In this document: piece by piece, positions 6,411 through 13,182 of the stretch
Layout: each line of letters opens with the position of its first letter
Position numbering within the stretch: the first letter of the stretch is position 1
NCBI GenBank assembly: GCA_009377735.1
Contig: WHTL01000030.1
Coordinates: 1-18,317 of the forward strand
Origin: Acidimicrobiia bacterium
GTDB taxonomy: Bacteria; Actinomycetota; Acidimicrobiia; Spongiisociales; ZC4RG35
Direction of reading: 5' to 3'
Length of the DNA: 18,317 nucleotides
Notes under the pieces: model-generated
The model's input: only the letters and a program-made list of their open reading frames with translations
What the model was told of the DNA's origin: nothing
Databases searched by the model: none
Translations under genes and position numbers: made by a program

Positions 6411-7896
6411 ATGCCGGCCAGATCCACTCAGGAAACGTCTGAGAGGACCAATTCCTCGGACACCCTACTGGTCACGGTCGACAGAGCCCACCCTATGCCC
6501 CTGGTGACCCAGCTCGAGAGCCAGCTCAGGGAGGCCATCAGAGGGGGCAGGCTGCATGGCGGGACGGTGCTGCCGTCGACCCGGGACCTGGCCGGCCAGC
6601 TTCGAGTTTCCCGCGGTGTTGTGGTGTCCGCCTACATGCAGTTGAAGGCTGAGGGATACCTCGTCACACACCCGGGGTCGGGGACGGTAGTTTCGGATGC
6701 CGTCGCCAGGATCCGTCCCCGCCGGTCGGTCCCTACGCCGCCGCGCCCACCTCGATTCGACTTTCGCCCCGGGATACCTGACGTCTCCAGGTTTCCCCGC
6801 AACAGCTGGCTTCGCTCGGTCGGGACCGCGGTTACCGACATGCCCGCCGGTGGCTTCGATTATGGAGACCCACGGGGTGTCGACGTGTTGCGTAGCACGC
6901 TCGCTGAGTATCTCGGTCGGGTGCGGGGAGTGGTCGCCGACCCGGAGCAGATCGTTGTCACTTCGGGCTACGCACAGGGCCAAGGTCTGGCCTGCCGGGC
7001 CCTGGTGGACTGTGGTGTCTCCACGATGGCGTTCGAAGATCCCAGCCACCCCGACCAGAGGCTGACCGCGACCCGAGCCGGCATACAGCTCGTCCCCGTC
7101 GACGTGGACGCCTCGGGTCTCGTAGTCGACCATTTCCGGGAATCCGACGTCGACGCGGTGACAGTGACTCCCGCTCACCAGTTCCCCAGCGGAGAGGTAC
7201 TCAGCGGTGCCAGAAGGACCGAGCTGCTGACATGGGGTCAACCAGTCCGACCGATGGCTCGTCGAGGACGACTACGACGCTGAATACCGCTACGACCGGC
7301 CCGCGGTCGGCGCCCTACAAGGCCTGGCCCCACAGAGGGTCATCTACGCAGGCTCGGCCAGCAAGACACTGGCGCCGGGCCTGCGGATAGGCTGGCTCGT
7401 CGTCCCCTACGACCTGCTCGACGCCGTGACAAGAGAAAAACGGCTCGCCGACCTTTCAACTGCTCACACCATCCAATACGCCTTCGCCGACTTCATCGCC
7501 AAGGGTTACTTGGACCGCCACCTGCGCAGGATGCGGAAACTCTACGAAAAACGACGCAGCGCCCTGGTCGGAGCCCTACAAGAATTCATTCCCGAAGCCA
7601 GTGTTGGGGGTGTCTCAGCCGGCCTGCACGCCGCTGTGCGTCTTCCAGACGGACACGACGAAAGAGAAGTAGCCGCCAAGGCCGTCGAGCGTGGCATCGC
7701 CCTGGGCACGCTCAACCGGTTCCGAATGCGGAAACACGGCCCGGCCACCCTCCTCCTCGGCTACTCCCAAACCCCCGAATCGACGATCGTCACCGGAATA
7801 CGAGAGCTAGCTGCAGCCATAGCACCCTCCCGGACGCGAACCGCCGCCGTACCCGCGAGCGAGTTCGAACCCGGTCAGGCAGGTCGACTGGGATGA
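6411..7896 (+). pseudogene. MocR/PdxR-type regulator (GntR HTH plus aminotransferase-like domain), one frameshift
   Basis: The first frame (ATG 6411; a TTG at 6381 is possible) carries a GntR winged helix (PLVTQLESQLREAIRGGRL, LPSTRDLAGQLRVSRGVVVSAY) and the start of a fold-type-I aminotransferase domain (FDYGDPRG, VVTSGYAQGQGL, FEDPSHPD). Near 7236-7246 the frame changes by one base; the next frame continues without loss as DRWLVEDDYDAEYRYDR and ends at 7896. It contains the PLP-lysine motif GSASKTLAPGLRIGW, with the lysine codon at 7363-7365. Together the parts make about 495 residues, the usual size. Proteins of this family sense vitamin B6 or amino compounds and control neighbouring genes; the target here is not apparent. 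Removing one base would give an intact gene, so a sequencing error is possible. Confidence 0.88.
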
Positions 7897-8495
7897 CAAG
7901 ACGAGCACGATCAGTGCGAAATGGCCGAGGTGATCACTCTCGCTATTGCGACTTGACCCCGTCCACCGAGCGAGATTGTCCTCAGAGGGGCGGGATCCCG
8001 AAGTGAGTGGGGATCTCCTGCCGGCCGATACCGGTGAGTCTGACCGAACGGAGTCGTTGACCCCGCTCGATCCATCGGTTTGTCGACAATCAGTTGGCGA
8101 AATGGGGCGTGGAGGATCGCTCCAAGAACGTGCAGGTCAAGACAAACCCGGCGTTCACCGCTCTGGTCAGCTCGAGGGCCTCTGTGAAACCAGCATTCGG
8201 CGCTAGCTGCCGACCGGATGACTCGCACGGACTCCTACGCCACGGCGAGTTCAAAGGCAAAAGGGCAAGCCGGTTACGTGCTCGATGCGGCGCTTCAGTG
8301 AGCCAACTGGCTGAAGACCTCGAGGCCGTAGTGGTGGACGCAGACTCGCCGAAGGCGATCCGTGCGGCGCGTCCGAGGTCGGCTCTCTGAAGGACTGGTT
8401 CGGCTCCGGGGCGTCATCAGGCTCGTCGGACGCCGACGCCACCAAGCTGCTCCGCTCGAGGCTCCAATTACACAGAGGATCCGAGTGTCATCCGA
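7897..8495. other. 600-bp stretch without a recognisable gene
   Basis: Several open frames (for example 8094-8390 plus, 98 codons from a TTG) occur, but none resembles a family I know, and none has a convincing ribosome-binding site. The stretch lies between the broken MocR gene and the IS110 remnant and ends in the 11-bp tandem duplication, so it is likely scar or remnant sequence. Confidence 0.35.
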
Positions 8496-8504
8496 GTGTC
8501 ATCC
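8483..8504 (+). repeat. 11-bp tandem duplication at the left edge of the IS110 remnant
   Basis: GAGTGTCATCC occurs at 8483-8493 and again immediately at 8494-8504. The unit is not a multiple of three, and it sits where recognisable transposase sequence begins. It may be a replication-slippage product or a trace of the event that truncated the element. IS110 elements normally make no target duplication, so it is probably not one. Confidence 0.6.
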
Positions 8505-9233
8505 TGGGTGGAATACCGACGGGCCCGCCGCCTCGAAAAGACCGACAACAACGATTCCCTCTCCACTGCTAGGGCGCTGTTGGCCGAACCCACACTAGGG
8601 CCAGCGCAAGCTCTCGAGGTCTACGATCCGCTTGTTGCCAAGATCGAAGCGGTGCTTGAACACCGCCGGACGCTGGTAGCTTCCCGGACCCTGCTGTTGC
8701 ACCATGTCGGTGACCAGCTCGCCAAACTCCCCACCGAGATCCGGGACCAGCTCCCCACCAGCGGCAAGATCGAAGCCCGACTGCGAGACCTCGACACCAT
8801 CGACCTGACCGCCGTGTCGACCATGGCCGGTGAATATCGGCTGTCATGGCTAGTTCCGCTCATAGACCAGGACCGCGAAACCCGCCGGGAGATCCGACGC
8901 CTCGAACGTGTCATCGACCAGCTCCTCGACGAACATGGCACCACCCTCCGCGACGAGATAGGCGTAGGCGCCATCTCCGCCGCCACCCTCCTAGTCGAAG
9001 TCGGCGACCCGTCACGGTTCAGTCGAGAATCCAAGTTCGCCCGCTGGTCCGGGACAGGCGCCGTAGCCCTCTCCTCAGCCGAAGGAGACAACCAACCTGC
9101 CCGCCACCGCCTCGACTGGATCCTGACGATCGCTCAGAAGCTGCAGACCGTGACAATCGAGCGCCTTCTCGCCAAGACCGATCTGGAAATCGGGATCGAA
9201 GGACTCATGGGGATCGAAGGCCTCACCGGCTGA
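8496..9233 (+). pseudogene. IS110-family transposase remnant, truncated at both ends
   Basis: The frame has the IS110 DEDD-domain motif KTDNNDSLSTARALLAEP near its start, a long helical middle and the Transposase_20 domain: IGVGAISAATLLVEVGDPSRF, KFARWSGTGAVAL and SSAEG with the candidate catalytic serine, then ARHRLD. In complete members (about 350-430 residues) the N-terminal part with the first two acidic residues precedes KTD, and the GNRRIN-type segment and a further helical tail follow HRLD. Both are missing; the last 40 or so residues look unrelated. The element is therefore dead. No terminal repeats or bridge-RNA-like flank were identified. It sits between two other degenerate areas, marking a site of rearrangement. 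Confidence 0.85.
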
Positions 9234-9257
9234 CCGTTCAGGATTCTGCACCGATCC

Positions 9258-9352
9258 TCGTCACACCCTAGTGGAGCCGACCCCTGATGTGACGAATTGG
9301 TTACAGGCCCGGCATAGGCGTGCCACAATCATCCATTACCTTGTCGTCACAC
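9258..9352. promoter_or_regulatory. inverted and direct TCGTCACA repeats upstream of the DUF3060 lipoprotein gene
   Basis: TCGTCACA (9258-9265) is matched by its exact reverse complement TGTGACGA (9288-9295), and TCGTCACAC recurs at 9344-9352, 27 bases before the start codon. Three copies within 95 bases directly upstream of a gene suggest binding sites for a regulator, possibly the OmpR-type protein encoded at 12409-13131. The first pair could also form a stem in RNA. No clear -10/-35 was identified. Confidence 0.4.
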
Positions 9353-9378
9353 TCGAATCATTACGAGAGGAACCAGCA

Positions 9379-10692
9379 ATGATGACACATGGATTAACTC
9401 GGTGGGCCGTGTTGGCCGTCTTGGTCCTGGTACTGGCGGCTTGCGGCGGCGGGGTTGTCGACGCGGGCGACCCGGTCCCGGCCGAGACCACCGCGGACAC
9501 GACCCCTCCCACAACGGCAGCACCGGGCACCACCGTAGATGAGTCCGGACAGACCGACGAGACCACATTTGCCAACGGTGACGCCATCGAGATCACCGGT
9601 AATGCCATCCCGGTTGAGGAGAGCTGTGACAACCAGCCCGTCTCCATCGATGGCACTGCCCTTGCGGTGGAGTTGTCGGGGTCCTGCACGACCGTGACGG
9701 TGGACGGGCAGGGCAACGCGGTCGAGATTGCCACGGCCACAGACCTCCAGGTGGATGGTGACGGAAACGCGGTGGAGATCGACACGGTTTCTGACATCTT
9801 GGTCGACGGCGAGGGCAATTTCGTGGAATGGCATAATGGCGACCCCAGTGTCAGCAACCAGGGAACCGGAAATGTGGTTCAAGGTTCGCAGGACGCAGCT
9901 GCCACCGAACCACCGACCACCACCGCGCTGCCTGCGACCACCGCACCGCCGGCCACGACCGCACCACCCTCCACCGATGATAGTGACGCCCCATCCGGGG
10001 ATGAGATCGTGATCACCGGCAACGGCATCCCCGTCGAGGAAACCTGTGACAACCAGTCTGTGTCGATCGATGGGACAGCGCTCGCAGTCGAGTTGTCGGG
10101 GAGCTGCACCACCGTGACGGTTGATGGGAAAGGCAACGCGGTTGAGATCACGGAGGCGGACGACCTGGAGGTGGATGGAGAGGGCAACGCGGTCGAGGTC
10201 GACACCGTCGCCTCCATTGTTGTCGATGGGACGGGCAACCACGTCGAATGGCACAACGGGAACCCAACGGTCGACAATCGCGGCTTGGGCAACGTCGTAG
10301 AGGGCCCGGGCCAGGCGGGTGGCACCACGCCTCCGGGAACCGAGGCGCCACCCACCACCGAAGGCGATGACGCCCCCGAGGGCGATGAGATCGTTATAAC
10401 CGGGACCGGCATTCCCGTCGAGGAGAGCTGCGACAACCAACCCGTGTCGATCGATGGTCAAGGGCTGGCCGTCGAGCTTTCGGGAACTTGTACGACGGTG
10501 ACAGTGGATGGACAAGGCAATTCGGTGGAGATCGCCGATGCCGAGTCTCTGGAGATCCCAGGCGAGGGCAACGCGGTCGACGTCGCCAATGTCGGTTCGA
10601 TCTCGGTCGACGGAAATGGCAACAATGTCGAGTACGGCGGCGACCCCAGCATCGACGACCGGGGAACCGGTAATGTGATCGTCGGGTCGTAG
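9379..10692 (+). CDS. lipoprotein with three tandem DUF3060 repeats
   Basis: The start ATG at 9379 (or the adjacent ATG at 9382) follows a GAGAGG ribosome-binding site at 9365-9370. The first residues form a lipoprotein signal peptide with lipobox LAAC, cysteine at residue 22 of 437. Three copies of a roughly 100-residue domain follow (about 68-171, 206-308, 335-437), separated by Pro/Thr-rich linkers. Each copy has EEx-CDNQ-VSIDG, a second cysteine in SG-CTTVTVDG, and then several turns of 'V-VDG-GN-VE', so each is probably a small beta-solenoid with one disulfide. This matches DUF3060, found in secreted and lipid-anchored actinobacterial proteins; its function is unknown. The protein should be tethered outside the membrane. 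A DUF3060-OmpA lipoprotein 2.5 kb away carries a related domain. Confidence 0.85.
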   Translation: MMTHGLTRWAVLAVLVLVLAACGGGVVDAGDPVPAETTADTTPPTTAAPGTTVDESGQTDETTFANGDAIEITGNAIPVEESCDNQPVSIDGTALAVELSGSCTTVTVDGQGNAVEIATATDLQVDGDGNAVEIDTVSDILVDGEGNFVEWHNGDPSVSNQGTGNVVQGSQDAAATEPPTTTALPATTAPPATTAPPSTDDSDAPSGDEIVITGNGIPVEETCDNQSVSIDGTALAVELSGSCTTVTVDGKGNAVEITEADDLEVDGEGNAVEVDTVASIVVDGTGNHVEWHNGNPTVDNRGLGNVVEGPGQAGGTTPPGTEAPPTTEGDDAPEGDEIVITGTGIPVEESCDNQPVSIDGQGLAVELSGTCTTVTVDGQGNSVEIADAESLEIPGEGNAVDVANVGSISVDGNGNNVEYGGDPSIDDRGTGNVIVGS

Positions 10693-10733
10693 ACGACCAA
10701 AGGGGTTCTGGTGGCCTCCATCACCACCACCCC
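10685..10733 (+). terminator. candidate terminator hairpins after the DUF3060 lipoprotein gene
   Basis: GGTCG/CGACC (10685-10698, loop TAGA) overlaps the stop codon. A second structure pairs GGGG plus GGTGG (10702-10714) with CCACC plus CCCC (10724-10733). No T tract follows, so termination by these hairpins is tentative. Confidence 0.3.
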
Positions 10734-10783
10734 AGCGAGGAATCATCGCCATCGGCCAAACCGCCGGTGGCGACTCCTGGTTG

Positions 10784-10799
10784 GTATAACCGGTTATAC
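10784..10799. promoter_or_regulatory. 16-bp perfect palindrome over the toxin-antitoxin promoter
   Basis: GTATAACCGGTTATAC is a perfect palindrome ending 8 bases before the antitoxin ATG at 10808. It overlaps TATACT (10795-10800), a good -10 box that would place the transcription start at or next to the ATG, meaning a leaderless message; no Shine-Dalgarno is seen before the ATG. Ribbon-helix-helix antitoxins repress their own promoter by binding such palindromes, so this is very likely the autoregulatory operator. No strong -35 was found. Confidence 0.7.
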
Positions 10800-10807
10800 T
10801 CGGATCC

Positions 10808-11050
10808 ATGAAGACCGCCGTTTCGATCCCCGACGAACTATTCGATGAGGCCGAGCAACTAGCAGAACGCCTGAATCTCAACCGATCGCAGCTCTTTGTC
10901 CGCGCCCTGGAGGAGTTCGTCAGCAGAGAGGGTGAGGATCCGGTCACCGGCAAACTGAACGAGATCGCGAGCGAGGTGGAGACATCTGGTGGAGTGGAAG
11001 CCACTGCGCTGGGGCGTCACCTTGTGGAGTCGGGGGGATGGGAGTGGTAG
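10808..11050 (+). CDS. ribbon-helix-helix (CopG/MazE-like) antitoxin
   Basis: The 80-residue protein begins MKTAVSIPDELFDEAEQLAE and continues with RLNLNRSQLFVRALEEFV, the standard ribbon-helix-helix order of a short basic strand and two helices. The acidic, flexible C-terminal half would be the toxin-binding part. It overlaps the next gene by 13 bases, as toxin-antitoxin pairs often do. Function inferred from the family: it binds and neutralises the MazF-type toxin and, with it, represses the operon through the palindrome at 10784-10799. Confidence 0.88.
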   Translation: MKTAVSIPDELFDEAEQLAERLNLNRSQLFVRALEEFVSREGEDPVTGKLNEIASEVETSGGVEATALGRHLVESGGWEW

Positions 11051-11385
11051 AGCGAGCCGAGGTCTGGTGGGTCGATCTCGGGATTCCTTTTGGCTCGGAG
11101 CCCGGCTACCGGCGTCCCGCAGTCGTGGTTTCCTCAAATCGTTTCAATCGGTCCACGCTGGCAACGGTGATCGTGGCAACCATCACCTCCACATTGCGTC
11201 TCGGTGACGCACCGGGAAACGTTCGACTCGATCAAGGAGAGGGTGGGCTTGATAAACCATCTGTTGTCAACGTCAGCCAGATACTCGTGGTCGACAGGGA
11301 TAGGCTCGTAGAACGGTCGGGGCAATTGGGTCGGGCCATCATGGGAAATGTCGACAGCGGGCTGAGACTGGTCCTCGCTCTGTAG
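11038..11385 (+). CDS. mazF: MazF/PemK-family mRNA interferase toxin
   Basis: The 115-residue protein shows the MazF pattern in order: RAEVWWVDLG, GSEPGYRRPAVVVSSNRFN, ATVIVATITSTLR, GNVRLDQGEGGLDKPSVVNVSQ and VDRDRLVERSGQLG. The RP-VVVS and S-VNV-Q segments carry the RNA-binding and catalytic positions in known members. Family members are sequence-specific endoribonucleases that cleave messenger RNA and arrest growth when the antitoxin is lost. Gene order (antitoxin first, overlapping) is normal. It appears intact, and lies between the DUF3060 lipoprotein gene and the convergent two-component genes. Confidence 0.93.
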   Translation: MGVVERAEVWWVDLGIPFGSEPGYRRPAVVVSSNRFNRSTLATVIVATITSTLRLGDAPGNVRLDQGEGGLDKPSVVNVSQILVVDRDRLVERSGQLGRAIMGNVDSGLRLVLAL

Positions 11386-11404
11386 CTCCAACTTCCCCCC
11401 GTCC

Positions 11405-11460
11405 ACGACATCCCCTCTCCTGTCGTACTCCTCGAGACTCCGGGCTTTCGTAATCCGGAG
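11405..11460. terminator. hairpins between convergent mazF and sensor-kinase genes
   Basis: ACGACA (11405-11410) pairs with TGTCGT (11421-11426), and CTCCGG (11438-11443) pairs with CCGGAG (11455-11460). They lie in the 106-base gap where plus- and minus-strand units meet. Neither has a T tract, so a bidirectional terminator is only suggested. Confidence 0.3.
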
Positions 11461-11491
11461 ATAGTCCCGGGAGCTGCCGTCGACCCACGCC

Positions 11492-12412
11492 TCAGCCCCG
11501 GGAGGAAGACCTCAGGGCGGGTAGCTCCAATCTGACCACCGTTCCCGCACCCTCTTGGCTTTTCAGGAGGGTGCGCCCCCCATGGCGCTCTGCGATGACA
11601 CGCACCATCGCCAAACCGAGCCCCGTCCCGGGTACGCCCTGTGAGTGCGATCCCCTCACCAGCTCCTCCCACACCTTGGAGACCTCGTCGGAAGGTATCC
11701 CTCGACCCGTGTCGGCGATCTCGATGGAAACCACATCGCCCTCCTCCTCGGAGGCGCGGGCCTCGATGGTGTCGCCCTCATTGCTGAATTTGAGTGCGTT
11801 GGAGGCCAGATTGTGTATCGCAAGCGAGAGGAGGTCACGGTCACCCCACACCGGTGGCAGGGGCCAGGGGGCCTGAGGCGTGACAATCTTGATGGTCCGC
11901 TCGGGACCGGCAAGCCCCTCCAACTCGCTAAGGAGCTCCCCAACGTCAACCTCGGTCTCCTCCAAGGGCTGGGTTTCCAGCTCGGCGAGCTTGCGAAGAT
12001 CCCCCACCAGTCTCCCCACCCGAATCGCCTGGGCGTCCGTCGACCGGATCAGGTTCGCGGCGTCGGAAGGGAGGTCCCCACCCTCGAGGTTCGCCAGACC
12101 CGCCCGGATCGCCTGGACGGGGTTCTTCAGCTCATGGTCGAGTCGGAGGAGGAATCGTCGTCGCTCCTGCTGCGCCTGGGACTCGGCCTCGTCCAGTCCC
12201 TTTCGGTACGACCGCGATATTCGCCATCTCACCAAGCCGAAAGCGACCATTGCGAGGAGGATCAGGACACCGCCTGCAGCTACGGCCCCGGCGACGGGTC
12301 CACGAAGAAAGACATCCTGATCCGCCCAGATCCTTGATGCGACAACCACGGAAACAGCGATCAGCCCCGCAACCAGGACCACACCCACCACCAAGGGCAT
12401 CCGCAGTCTCAT
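11492..12412 (-). CDS. small membrane sensor histidine kinase
   Basis: The 306-residue kinase has two membrane spans (about 6-27 and 41-62) with only some 14 residues between them, so it has almost no extracellular sensing domain. After a short linker comes the HisKA phosphoacceptor LDHELKNP with His93, then the ATPase domain with N-box NLASNALKFS (Asn201, Asn205), G1 box DTGRG (234-238) and G2 box GTGLGL (262-267). All key residues are present. Its ATG overlaps the stop of the response regulator upstream by four bases (ATGA), so the two form a coupled pair. With such a small sensor part, the signal is likely to come from within the membrane or from another protein; the lipoprotein encoded first in the same operon is a candidate. 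Confidence 0.92.
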   Translation of the reverse strand: MRLRMPLVVGVVLVAGLIAVSVVVASRIWADQDVFLRGPVAGAVAAGGVLILLAMVAFGLVRWRISRSYRKGLDEAESQAQQERRRFLLRLDHELKNPVQAIRAGLANLEGGDLPSDAANLIRSTDAQAIRVGRLVGDLRKLAELETQPLEETEVDVGELLSELEGLAGPERTIKIVTPQAPWPLPPVWGDRDLLSLAIHNLASNALKFSNEGDTIEARASEEEGDVVSIEIADTGRGIPSDEVSKVWEELVRGSHSQGVPGTGLGLAMVRVIAERHGGRTLLKSQEGAGTVVRLELPALRSSSRG

Positions 12413-13131
12413 TTCTTTGCTGCCACGTCGGCGATGAACCGGTACCCCTGACCCGACACCGTCTCGATCCAGGTGGGATGCCCGGGATCGTCGTTCAGAG
12501 CGCGACGCAACTCGGCGATCCGATTGTCCACGGCCCGTGTGCCCACCGGGCTGTCCCAGCCCCAGAGGAACTCGAGGAGACGTTCCCGGCTGAGGAGCTC
12601 ATCGGGATGGGTCATCAGATAGCCGAGCAGAACCATGGCACGCGGGGTAAGTTTGAGTTCGGTGTCGTCGTGCCACGCCCGATGTGCCCGTTGGTCAAAC
12701 GTGAGACGCCCCGAACGGAGTATCTCCGCCGACGAAAGCGGGGGAAGACCCTTGCTGGAGCGACGGAGGACGGCTCTCACCCGGGCCACCAACTCGTAGG
12801 GGTCGAATGGCTTATTGAGATAGTCGTCGGCACCCTCGTCCAGGGCCATCGCCCGCTCCGATGCCTCCCCGACCTGGGTGAGGAGGATCACCGGGTTCCA
12901 CCGCCCATCGGCGCGGAGACTCCGCAAGACCTCCCTGCCGTCGAGATCGGGCATGATCACATCGAGGACACAAAGGTCCGGGTCGTGTTGTCTCGCCATC
13001 TCCAAGGCGGTTGCGCCATCGTTGGCAGTCATGACATCGAAGCCGGAGCGGTCCAGCACCGCGGCAAGATTGCTCGTTATGTCAGCCTCGTCATCGGCGA
13101 TCAGGACGCTGGGTCTGTCGGTTTCCGCCAT
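12409..13131 (-). CDS. OmpR/PhoB-family response regulator
   Basis: The 240-residue protein has a complete receiver domain: acidic pair at Asp13/Asp14, phosphoacceptor Asp57 (CVLDVIMPDLDG), Thr85 and Lys107 (NKPFDPYEL). The winged helix follows (LKLTPRAMVLLGYLMTHPDE, RAVDNRIAELRRAL, ending GQGYRFIADV). It is the partner of the kinase that overlaps its 3' end. The gene begins 51 bases after the OmpA-domain lipoprotein gene, so all three are likely one transcription unit. As an OmpR-type activator it should bind direct repeats upstream of target genes; the TCGTCACA repeats near 9258-9352 are one possible target. Confidence 0.93.
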   Translation of the reverse strand: MAETDRPSVLIADDEADITSNLAAVLDRSGFDVMTANDGATALEMARQHDPDLCVLDVIMPDLDGREVLRSLRADGRWNPVILLTQVGEASERAMALDEGADDYLNKPFDPYELVARVRAVLRRSSKGLPPLSSAEILRSGRLTFDQRAHRAWHDDTELKLTPRAMVLLGYLMTHPDELLSRERLLEFLWGWDSPVGTRAVDNRIAELRRALNDDPGHPTWIETVSGQGYRFIADVAAKK

Positions 13132-13182
13132 GGCCCGGAATGATACCCGCGGCCCGTGCGGGCAAGAGGTCGCTTGGCTCGG

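Noticed and set aside
8483..8504. IS target-site duplication
   Set aside because: The copies are directly adjacent on one side of the element and IS110 elements do not usually generate target duplications.
9394..11004. 536-codon open frame on the minus strand
   Set aside because: It mirrors the repeat-rich DUF3060 gene and the antitoxin; the product resembles no family and exists because of codon bias.
12250..13143. 297-codon plus-strand frame
   Set aside because: It is antisense to the response regulator and kinase, both with complete catalytic motifs.
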